DNA from: Nymphaea colorata
Taxonomy: Eukaryota; Streptophyta; Magnoliopsida; Nymphaeales; Nymphaeaceae
Direction of reading: 5' to 3'
Length of the DNA stretch: 64,000 bases
Assembly: GCF_008831285.2 (NCBI RefSeq)
Contig: NC_045142.1
Coordinates: forward strand, 26,611,876-26,675,875
The notes under the pieces are model-generated. The model was not told the origin of the DNA and did no database searches. It saw nothing but the letters and a program-made list of their open reading frames with translations. This document shows, in pieces, positions 47,401-57,397 of the stretch (positions within the stretch are counted from its first letter, which is position 1; every line of letters starts with the position of its first letter). The position numbers and the translations under genes were made by a program.

Positions 47401-47777
47401 TTCTGCGCTAAATGTTCAAAACAGGAGCAGAACTAATCAACGTTACCAAGAGCGTAGAAAGGTCCAAATCTAAGGGAATAAGTCAATCCAAACCTTGAAG
47501 TGATGGTTGTTGAAACTGTGGCTTACCATAACACCGAAAAAGAGATTGCAGGTGGTTAAAGAAGAAGAACCCAAATCGTGAGGATCATTCAACAAATGTA
47601 GCAACTCAAGATATAGCTGATGCACTTGCTTAGAGTGTACACAGCTCCATAGAGTTTTGGATTTTAGACTCTGGTGCATCTTTTCATTCGACGTATTCTA
47701 ATGAAAGTATGCACAACTATGTTGCAGGAAAATTTGGCAGAATATACCTTGTGGATGATGAACCTCTGGATATTGTA

Positions 47778-47891
47778 GGGAAATGTGAGGTTCATATTAA
47801 AATGCAGAATGGACATGTATGGAAGTTAAAACATGGGAAATGTGAGGTTCACATTAAAATGCAGAATGGACATGTATGGAAGTTAAAATAT
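47778..47891 (+). repeat. 57-bp in-frame tandem duplication in copia pol
   Basis: 47778-47834 and 47835-47891 differ at only two or three bases and keep the frame open. Confidence 0.95.
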
Positions 47892-48302
47892 GTCAGACAT
47901 GTTCCAGGGTTGAAGAGGAATCTCATTTCGGTCGGACAGTTAGATGACAAAGGCTATGTTACTACCTTTGTTGGCGGATCTTGGAAGATAACCAAAGGTG
48001 CTATGGTTATAGCACGAGGTCATAAACTTGACACATTGTACATGACCGTAGATGTGAAAGACATAGTGGCTATGGGGAAATGTGAAAATAAATCATTGTT
48101 GTGGCATTGCAGGCTTTGGCATATGAGTGAGAAGGGAATGAAGATCATGACAACAAATAACAAGTTTCATGACTTGAAATCTATAGCCATTGGGTTATGT
48201 GAAGACTGTATCTTCGAGAAACAGAAAATGGTCACCTTCTCCAAAGTTGGACGACCTTCAAAGAAGGAAAAGTTAGAGTTGGTGTATACTGATGTTTGGA
48301 AA

Positions 48303-48307
48303 CCAGC
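48303..48307 (+). repeat. Left target-site duplication of the gypsy element (CCAGC)
   Basis: These five bases directly before the gypsy TG end are repeated at 53119-53123 directly after its CA end. The copia integrase reading frame resumes in register after the right copy. Confidence 0.93.
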
Positions 48308-48396
48308 TGTCACGACCCAATTTTTGACACTATTTTTTTTTCATTTCTATAATAGTGGAAGCAATATTGAGTCATGACCAGAACATAAAGAAATCC
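48308..48396 (-). repeat. Truncated gypsy 3' LTR (89 bp)
   Basis: It matches 50334 onward (TGTCACGACCCAATTTTTGACA...AAGAAATCC), after which the two sequences diverge sharply. Only the terminal 89 bp of about 2.8 kb remain. Confidence 0.9.
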
Positions 48397-48455
48397 AAAG
48401 GATCATGTACATACTGAGTCATGTCCTCTTGCAAATCAACTTATTCATGTTTATC

Positions 48456-50170
48456 TCATTCACCCTTCCATTGTAAAATACAAGTTCTTAACATATCTTC
48501 AAGAGTCTGAATGATTCGCTCGGATTGCCCATTTGTCTGCGGATGAAATGTTGTACTCAGTTTCAATTTTGTTCCCAATGCTCCTTGTAACATTCCCCAA
48601 AACTTGGATGTAAATCTTGGATTTCTGTCAAAGATTATTGATTTAGGGATTCCATGAAGTCTCATAATTTCATCAACATACAAATCTGCCAGACTTTCTA
48701 GTGATTGTGAAATCTTGATCGGAAGAAAATGTGCAGATTTAGTTAGGCGGTCTACCACTATCCAAACAACATCGTGTTGTCGTCGAGTAAGTGGTAACCC
48801 CACGAAGTCCATGGTGATGTCTTCCCATTTTCATTGAGGAATTTCTATCTGTTGCAACAAACCATCTGGTTTCTGATGTTCCACTTTAACATGTTGACAC
48901 ACTAAGCATCGTGAGACGAACTCAGCAATCTCTTTTTTCATTCCTGGCTACCAAAAGTTTATCCTTAAATTTTGATATATCTTTGTGTTTCCTGGATGTA
49001 TGGTGTATCTTGTTTTGTGTGCCTCATCAAGCAGCTTGTTTTTCACCTCTGGATCATTCGGAACCCACAATCTACCGTTGAACCACACAGATCCATCGTC
49101 ATCCTCAGAATAAAGAGTTTCTTCGTTCTTGTGACACTCAAGTTTCAACTTCGCATATTCAGGGCTCTGTTTTTGTTTCTCAATAATTTCATCAAGGAAA
49201 CTATCCCGAATTATTCCAGCACACTTCACATTTCCATTATCATCTCGCAATGGATGCCATTTTTCAAAGTCTTCCACCAAATTTCATGTCTGCATTAATA
49301 GTCCACTAGCTTTAGTAGGTATCTTTCTGCTGAGTGCATCAACTACCACATTAACCTTTCCTGGATGATACTTTATCTCAAAGTCATAATCTTTGAGATA
49401 TTCCAGCCATCTTCTCTGTCTTAGATTTAATTCCTTCTACGAGAACAAATATTTGAGGGATTTGCGGTCAGAAAATACTTCAAATTCCACACCATAGAGT
49501 TAATGTCTCTATATTTTTAGTGCAAATACCACAGTTCCTAATTCCAAATCTTGCGTTGAATAGTTTTTTTTTTCTCTCATGTAGTTTTATTCTCTAGAGG
49601 CATATGCTATGACGTTCTCTTCTTGCATAAGCACTGCTCCATAACCTGTTCCTAACGTATCTGTATATACCACAAATCCTTTCTTCCCTTTTTGCAGTGC
49701 TAGAATTGGGGCACTTATCAAACTATCTTTCAACATCTGTAAACTCTTCTGATAGTCATTTGTCCACATAAATTTCACTCCCTTTCGTAGTAGTTTAGTC
49801 ATTGGGGTTGCAATTCTCGAAAAATCCTTAATGAACTTCTTGTAATAACCTATCAAACCAAGAAAATTTCTGATTTGGGTGACCTTGGTTGGCACATTTC
49901 ATTGTTCTACAGCTTCTACCTTGGCCAGATCAACTGCTACTCCATCCTTCGAGATTATGTGTCCCAAGAAATTCACTTTGTCTAGCCAAAACTCGCTCTT
50001 AGAATACTTGGCATACAGTTGGTTTTGTCTCAATAATTTCATTACTATCGCGAGATGTACCGCATGCATTGCTTCACACTCTCAGTACACTAGTACATCG
50101 TCAATGAACACTATAACGAATCGATTTAAATACTCATGAAATATCTGATTCATAAGATCCATAAAAGCTA
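48456..50170 (-). pseudogene. Gypsy pol remnant: reverse transcriptase palm, RNase H and integrase
   Basis: From 50170 downward: a reverse-transcriptase catalytic motif ([10 protein letters not shown], about 50090-50120); the RT thumb and RNase H start (NFLGLIGYYKKFIKDFS, 49895-49587); the integrase zinc-binding part (49280-48948, then CLVCQHVK); and the integrase core (WIVVDRLTKSAHFLP, TTFHPQTNGQSER, 48812-48456). Stops interrupt it, for example at 48945-48947 (a tryptophan position) and about 48834. The integrase core is cut short at its C-terminus. Confidence 0.93.
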
Positions 50171-50317
50171 CTGTAAAAACACAACCATTTTGGACTAACA
50201 TAAAACTTTAAAACTCAATATTCACAACAAATCAAAACACCATTCTCTAACCGGCTTGGATGACATTTCCTCTGCTTGTGATCGACATTGGCATTGGACA
50301 AGAACTCTAAACACTGT

Positions 50318-50329
50318 GCTCTGATACCA
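50318..50329 (-). other. Gypsy primer-binding site
   Basis: On the minus strand this is TGGTATCAGAGC, an exact match to the complement of the plant initiator-Met tRNA 3' end. It is four bases from the inner end of the 5' LTR. Confidence 0.9.
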
Positions 50330-50333
50330 AAGT

Positions 50334-53118
50334 TGTCACGACCCAATTTTTGACACCAATTTTTTTTTTTTCATTTTTATAATAGCGGAAGCAATATTGA
50401 GTCATAACCAGAACATAAAGAAATCCGACATTGTTTTATTTCAATAATAAAATACTTGGACCCAAATAAAAATAACCACAAATTCAAAAAAAAATTGACG
50501 CAGTGTCCAGAATGCCAATGTCCGTCCATCACAAGACCAAGGTCGTCACTCTAAAGCCAAAATCTATCAAGAACTACCTGTAGAGATAGAAAGAAGGGCC
50601 AGAATTCCTCTGAGTATGGAGAAAATCCAGCCATGAATGGAACATGGCCCATTAAAATAATATTTTACTTTTGCAAAACAAATATCTTTAAGTTTGATCA
50701 CATATTGGAGTTACGTCACATTAACAGAAACAAAACGAGGTGTGCACAACCTCCAAATATTTCGTAGGCTTCCAACCGTGGTTCTCTGACAATGTCATGG
50801 TCATCGTGCCGAGCAACAGAAAACCCCATGGGCACTCACGGGCAGAATAGAACATCTCTTCACCAGGCGATCCAACGGATCGAGGGTACCTGCAGTGAAG
50901 CCTCTTGAGATATCCCAGATCGCTGCAGCAGCAGCATGGTCTCTTTAGGAACCCGGGTGGAGAGACCAGGAGACGTTTCGCTCCCAAACAGAAACAGAAC
51001 AGAATCTCGGGCCCTTGTGCTGCCCAATACCCTGTGGGCCCTCCAGTACAAACAGAGGAGTGAGTGACAAGAGTGAGCCTCGCTCACCACTACATCATAG
51101 GACGAAAACAAACACTGGGCAAAACAGAAAGCTCGCACTCGCATAAACCATCACACAAAGTCCATGCTTCGCCTTCGAATTTCAAAAGTGAGGGTTTGCC
51201 AATGCCAGACATCGTCTAGTATCTCTCACAGAAACCGCCTTCAGGCTCGGTTTCCCAAACAAAAGCAATAAGTCGTTTCTAATTCAATTTAATGACAACG
51301 AAGCAAAGTCGAGTAGTAATGCCATAAAGCAAAACACATCACGTTCAAAATTAACACAATAATCACCATTTCAAAACAAGAGAGTTCAATAACCTTTTCC
51401 TGAAATTTAAATAACCCAAAAGGTACCACAGAGCAATAATGCATAACATTACGTTTTTCCTTCGAAATTACAAACAAATATAAGAAAACCCCTTTTTTGA
51501 CAATTTAAGAAATTGAGAGGGTACCAAAACGTGATTGCACATTAAATACCTGGTTTTTACTGAAAATTACTTTCGCAAACCTCTTTTTGAAGAGGTTTTC
51601 AGCAAAAACGTTGCGGCATTGTCTTCTAAAATCTAGAACAGCTTATCCATAAATTATACTAATTAGGTGGACCCTCTTTGAAATTTTTCCATCTTAATAT
51701 AAAACCCATCGAGCCCTCGTTTTCTTTCATTTCTCTGGTCCACTTTCTCTCTCCTTGTGAGAACGCCTCCACCTTCCTCTCGTGCGACCGACGGTGGGGC
51801 TTCCACCGTTTTCAGCAACTCAAAACCAGAAGGAGCGATCTCTCCTTCTCCCGTGAGGTCCGTCGCTCGGTTCAACGCCGTTGCGCCACTTGCCGCCTGG
51901 TGCCTTCAGCCACCGCCTTCCTCTCTCTGCCCCCGTTTCTCAGAACTGTCACCGTGAGGAAGACCTCCCAATCCAGGTGCGTCTCTCCCTCGACTGCCGC
52001 TTTCTTTATGGCGAGGAAGAATCGGCAGCAAGGAGGAGCGACGGGAGGAATCTGCATCTTCAATGCTGTGTTCCTCCCTTTTTCCCCAAATCGCCTCTGC
52101 TACCCCACGAAGGAGACGACTGATTTTCAGTCGATTGGCGATAGGTCCCGCTCGTTGCCAGAGCAGAGGGTATTTCCTCTACCTCTCCTGGAGTTTTCCA
52201 GCAACAGGGAGATTGAAGAAAAGGGCAAATGCTGCTGTCGACACCCGTGACAGAAACGAAAAATAGAAAAGTCGAGGGCTTTGCCCTTCACGGCAGGGGA
52301 TGACCGATCAGGAGTTTCATCTACCCTGAGAATTCGGAAACATGGTCGAATCTTACGGTATTAATTCTACCTCTTTCTCATCATTTTCTTATACCATGTC
52401 ATTCCTATTCGTACATACAAATGTTCATATTTTTTTTTACAACTCCACGGGGATTAGCATGCTCTGTTCGAAGGATTGAATGAAGTTTGGTTTCTCACGG
52501 ATGAACACACATAGCATAACACAGAAAGTTTGAGTATTTCAAAACATAAGCAGAACGGAAGTCTAGAACCTCATGCTTGGATTCATTTCGAAGCATATGC
52601 ATACTTAAATTTAGATGTATATGTATCTATACGAAATCGTAAATACATGGCTTCATGCTCCCATCATAACCGAAAATCCCCATACCTTTCAAATCCAAGC
52701 TAAACTTTCAGCCGCAGTCTTCTTGCGCTTCTGGTTCCCTCACAATAGTCACCAATCTCTACCTCAACTAGAAGGAGGGCAAAGATGAGGACGTCCCTCA
52801 CTCTCTCTATCTTAAATCCTCTCGTTGCAGGACTCTCTCGTCGATGGCTGTAGCAATAACGGATGTTTATCTTTCATCCTCTCTCAAGTAAAGGAATCAC
52901 GTCAGTTTCTCTTTCCCCTTCATTTCTTTCCATACGAGTGTTGCAGTTACCCTTGGCAGTTACAACCTCATCCCTATCTTTTCCATAATTATCTCCTTTA
53001 TGATAAACTTGACCGTTTTTGAAAAATCATTAAGAATCATTTGATCTTTCATTTGATTCCTCCCCAAATTAACGTTTCAAATATTAAAGGAAACTTAATA
53101 AAAATCGTGGGTCTTACA
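50334..53118 (-). repeat. Gypsy 5' LTR (2785 bp)
   Basis: The boundaries are TGTAAGACCC... and ...GGGTCGTGACA in minus-strand sense. It has no recognisable coding content. The 190-codon plus-strand frame at 51678-52250 is GC-driven and antisense to the element, so I do not call it. Confidence 0.88.
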
Positions 53119-55295
53119 CCAGCTCCAGTTCGTTCTCTTGGAAGATCCCTATACTATGTCACATTTATTGATGATTGTACCAGAAATGTATGAGTCTATT
53201 TTCTCAAGCATAAATCCGACGTGTTTAATGTTTTTAAAAAGTGAAAAGCAGAAGTAGAAAATCAGACAGGAAAGAAGATTAAATGTCTGCAGTCAGAATG
53301 ACAGGAAAGAGTTTAAAGACTTTTGTGCAGATCATGAGATTTGAACACAAAGGACGATCCCTAAAAAGCCATGACAAAAGGGGGTTGCTGAAAGAATGAA
53401 CAGAACCATTTGTGAAAGAGCAAGAAGCATGAGACTGCATTCAGGCTTGCCAAAGATTTTTTGGGCTGATACAATCAGTACTGCTGCATACTTGATAAAT
53501 CGTGGACCTTCTGTTTCTTTGGACTATGGGATACCTGAAGAAGCCTGGATCGGCAAGGATGTAAATCTTGCACACTTAAGAGTCTTTGGTTGTATCTCTT
53601 ACATACATATAGACTCGGATAAAAGGGATAAATTAGATCCTAAGCCCAGAAATGTTATTTCATTGGTTATGGAAATGATGAGTTTGAGTATCGTTTTTGG
53701 GATGATAAAACGAAGAAAATTATTAGACATAATGACATAGTGTTCAATGAGATGACTCTGTACAAAGACATGATAGTCTTATGTCTGAGAAGAATGAACA
53801 TCATGACACAAGTGAAGACATTGTAGAACTTGAAGATGTCTCTGAAGATGATGTTGCAATTAAGACTCAAGTTGGAAACAGTCAGATGGAAGAAGAGATG
53901 GACTCTCTACATGCTAACAGAACATGAAAATTAACTTAGCTTTTTTATGGGAAGAAGGTATTGCAAAACAAATGAGTATGCATGATTAAATAAGAAGCAG
54001 ATGGAAGAAAAATGTATAAAGTAAGGTTAGTAGTGAAATGTTTTCAATAGAAAAAAGAAGGTATAGATTATACAGAAATTTTCTCTCATGTTGTAAAACT
54101 AACTACTATAAGATTGGTATTAAATTTAGTTGTAGCTGAAAATTTATATTTGGAGCAACTAGATGTAAAAAACTACATTCCTTCATGGGGATTTGGAGGA
54201 AGATATTTATATGGTGCAACCTGAAGGTTTACAGGTACTAGAAAAAGAAAATCTTGTATGCAAGTTAGAGAAGAGTTTCTATGGTTTGAAGCAGGCAGTG
54301 AGACAGTAGTACAAAAAGTTTGATAACATCATGAAGAGAAATGTCTTTAAGAAGTGTGATATGGATCACTGTTGCTATTTCAAAATTTTTGATAATTGTT
54401 ATATCATATTACTATTATATGTGGATGATATGCTTATTGCAGACTCAAATCTGCAAGAGATCAATTCTTTGAAATAACAACTATCAAAGGAATTTGAAAT
54501 GAAAGATCTAGGCACTGCGAAACAAATCCTCGGGATGAGAATTAGAATGGACAGTAAGACAGGTACTTTAAATTTGTCTCAACAAAATTATATTGAGAAG
54601 ATCTTGTGCAGGTTTAAGATGCAAGATGCTAAACCTGTTAGTACGCCTCTTGCTAGTCATTTCAAATTGTCCAAGGATTTGTCACCTAAGACAGATGAAA
54701 AACATGAAAAAATGTCAAGGATTCCATATGCTACAACAGTGGGTAGCTTGATATATGATATGGTATGCACCAGACCAGACATAGCACAAGCAGTAGGAGC
54801 AGTGAGCAGATACATGGCTGAGCTTGGAAAGAAACATTGGGAGGCTGTGAAGTGGATATTACGATATTTGAAAGGAACTTCAGGTATGAACCTTTGTTTT
54901 AAGAAAAAATAATTACTTTTGCATGACTTTGTGGATGCAGATTTGGGTGGTGATCTTAACAGTAGGAGAAGTACCACCAGGTACATTTATACCCTATGAG
55001 GAACCTGTGTGAGTTGGGTTTCACAACTTCAAAAAGTTGTTGTGTTGTCTACTACTGAAGCTGAATATATTGCAATTACAGAAGCCAGTAAAGAAATGAT
55101 TTGGTTAAAGACTATTCTAAAAGAATTGCATGTAAAGAAAGAGAAGAGTGTTCTTTCTTGTGACAGTCAAAGTGTAATTCATTTAGCCAAGAATCCAATA
55201 TTCCATACTAGAACAAAGCATATTGAATTGAAGTATCATTTTATTAGAGATTGTTGGAAGAGAAGATACTATCTCTTGAAAAGGTTCGTGGAATA
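53119..55295 (+). pseudogene. Copia integrase (rest), reverse transcriptase and RNase H
   Basis: It begins with the right CCAGC copy and resumes integrase (LYYVTFIDDCTR) in register; a TGA at about 53189 stops it soon after. An integrase segment (RTICERARSMRLHSGLPKIFW) is open at 53396-53740. Reverse transcriptase carries LLLYVDDMLIA near 54415, and 54499-54912 is open (MKDLGTAKQILGMRI). RNase H (STTEAEYIAITEASKEMIWL, 55009-55296) follows. Stops and frameshifts are scattered throughout. Confidence 0.92.
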
Positions 55296-55384
55296 GAGAA
55301 TCCAGCAGACATGTTGACAAAGCTAGTGACTGCTGAGAAGCTGAGGTTATGTTTTGAGGTTATGTTTAACCTCAGTTGGTCTCC

Positions 55385-55476
55385 AAGGTTGATTGATGAG
55401 GAGACGTCGCATAGGTTGAGTATATGATGTAAGGTTGATTGATGAGGAGACGTCGCATAGGTTGAGTATATGATGT
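55385..55476 (+). repeat. Exact 46-bp tandem duplication before the copia 3' LTR
   Basis: 55385-55430 and 55431-55476 are identical. They lie between the end of RNase H and the polypurine tract. Confidence 0.95.
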
Positions 55477-55513
55477 ACAAGCACTTGGATGGATCAAATT
55501 TCAAGTGGGAGAT

Positions 55514-55822
55514 TGTTGGTGTATAGAACTTGATCCATACTGGACACTCATATGCAATACCGCGGATCCAGCGTAAGGGCATTTATGTCATTTTGTACAA
55601 ATACGGGTTTCGACCTAATCCTTATGTTGAGAGGAGGGCCGCAATTTTATTCTTCTTCTCTGAGAGTGTATGTGTTTTATCTGTGAGTGAATAGTAAAAG
55701 ATCTGTGCGACCGTGGACGTATGAGTTTTTTTGCTCCGAACCACGTAAATATTTGTCTTCTTCCTTGTTGTTTCTAACCCCCTCTTGAGAGTGCGGGAAA
55801 GAGTTTCGTGTTGTTCCTAACA
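55514..55822 (+). repeat. Copia 3' LTR (309 bp)
   Basis: TGTTGGTG...CTAACA, preceded by a polypurine tract at 55504-55513. It keeps the 43 bp missing from the 5' copy and differs from it by about a dozen substitutions. Confidence 0.93.
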
Positions 55823-57397
55823 AAGATCTGGAGCTTAACACCCTGTTGATATTGTAGTGTTGTTTGGAGTTCTACTAGCGCAAAATATTAGACCTCTGTA
55901 CTGGTGTTTTATTTTTCTATTCTCTCGTGTTGTACCTCAGGAAAGTACTGTTGTTTTATTTTTCTGTTTTCTCTTGTGTTGTTGTAACTCCGGAAAAGTA
56001 TGAGGTGATTCTTGCCCGCCCCCCCCCCCCCTCAGCAACTTGTTGGTGGGTGGTTTTTGTAATGTCAAATCATTTCTCTCTCCCTCTCTCTCTGATTCAT
56101 TATTAAATTTCTCTTATTTCTCCAGGCTTTGTTCATGTCATTTTGTATGAAATTATTTTGTCTTACAAGAAAGTTGCATATGATCAACTCTGGACTTCTT
56201 CATTCTTCATGACATTGTTTTCCATTTCCATGTATTGACTATTAACTTTCTTCTAATAAAAACACTTGCTGTTTGCGCATTTGAATGTAAGAGAGAACCA
56301 AAGATGTGATGTGGGTGAAAGAAGACTAAAGTTTTAGACACTAATATACTTCTGCCGTTTGTGCATTTGAATGCAAGAGAGAAAACAGAAGTTGTGTGTG
56401 GCTCAACAACCCTTTATCTAGTTAAGTCTATTCCATCAGCATTTAAATAATGGTGGCAAAGGTACACGGACGGGGTGTCTCAATATTTTTCCACCATTTG
56501 TTTCTTTTGCACCCTTGCTGGTGCTACGGATTTTAGAGTAAGTCCGTACACTTCACATGGTTAAATCTGAACAAAACATCAATTTCCTTCCGTACGGATG
56601 CTTTTCCTATCAGAGATTGTTTTTCCACGATTTGCGTCATATGCTCTGTAGTCAAAGACCTTGCCTTCCACAATGCAATGAAAAGCTATTGGTAACAAAA
56701 ACTTAACAGAGAACAATTTGATCACCTGTGCAGCTAGCCATGCAATCTAGAAGCGGCCGCTTATCATTTGACACCAAGGATATACGTAAAGAGATGTTGG
56801 CAAAACTGAGAAAGACAGGGAAGGCGATGCTCTTTTAGTGATTTTGCTGCAGAAGACATTGAAGAACCTGTACTTTCGTGGCATCTGATGAATATACTTC
56901 TTTCTGTTTTTAACTTTTAACATTCTTCGGATGCAGCATTCTATAATAACAATCGAATATGAGATTGTGGTCATGCAGACACTTGGTCAATGGACCAGAC
57001 CACTTAACAATTGACATCCTGACCCTCAAGCGGTCCACCGCTGTCTTATATATGAGGACAACACCATAAAAATCTCAGCCTGCATAATGGCCATGGCTGA
57101 GACTTGATTAGCCTACTGTCTTCATGTGTTAAAAGATGTATCAGACAGAAAATTTGAGAGGAAAGAACAGGGAAGATTCTCCAGCACCTCAACAATGCAT
57201 TTCCTTATCCTATTAAGAAAATATAATCACTAAATACTCATCAGTTGGCAGCATAAGAAAGAGAATATTTATTCTGCTCTACTCGTCAAAATCTCTATCT
57301 AATATCTCCCCACTGCTGCAACGTATGTTACGTATCCCGCCAAAAGAACATTCGATTATTCGAATATGAAAGGAAAACTGATAACATAATTAACAAT
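55823..57397. other. Spacer between copia and TOC159, no recognised gene
   Basis: It holds a C-run at 56018-56031 and two related phrases near 56270-56310 and 56350-56390 (TTTG-GCATTTGAATG-AAGAGAGAA). The last few hundred bases are the probable 3' UTR of the minus-strand TOC159 gene. Confidence 0.5.

Larger units (their letters stand above)
47640..48307 (+). pseudogene. Copia protease and integrase, upstream half
   Basis: An aspartic-protease motif (LDSGASFHST) lies at about 47660-47695. From 47709 the frame is open through the pre-integrase region (VPGLKRNLISVGQLD) and the zinc-binding HCRLWHMS...CEDCIFEKQ motif of integrase. It runs into the gypsy insertion point at 48307, so the open frame past that point is gypsy sequence. 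A 19-residue segment, GKCEVHIKMQNGHVWKLK plus one residue, is duplicated in tandem at 47778-47891. Confidence 0.9.
48308..53118 (-). mobile_element. Ty3/gypsy LTR retrotransposon nested in the copia element, internally deleted
   Basis: The element runs on the minus strand: full 5' LTR (53118-50334), primer-binding site, reverse transcriptase palm, RNase H, integrase, then only 89 bp of the 3' LTR (48396-48308). Both outer ends are TG/CA and are flanked by CCAGC. Gag, protease and the first part of the reverse transcriptase are missing, as are the end of integrase and most of the 3' LTR. The pol type resembles the chromovirus (Tekay/Del-like) branch. Confidence 0.93.
46514..55822 (+). mobile_element. 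Ty1/copia LTR retrotransposon, disabled, split by a gypsy insertion
   Basis: Both LTRs are present (TGTTGG...CTAACA), with gag, protease, integrase, reverse transcriptase and RNase H remnants in copia order. Removing the nested gypsy (48308-53118) leaves about 4.5 kb, a normal copia size. Flanks AGGAT (46509-46513) and AAGAT (55823-55827) look like a 5-bp target duplication with one change. A degenerate primer-binding site follows the left LTR (TAGTATCGGAGTC, 46783-46795, a mutated match to initiator-Met tRNA). A purine tract AAGTGGGAGA precedes the right LTR. Many stops and frameshifts make it non-autonomous. Confidence 0.95.

Noticed and set aside
51678-52250. 190-codon open frame inside the gypsy LTR
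   Set aside because: It is antisense to the element, lies entirely within the LTR, overlaps other open frames in the same GC-rich patch and shows no known domain.
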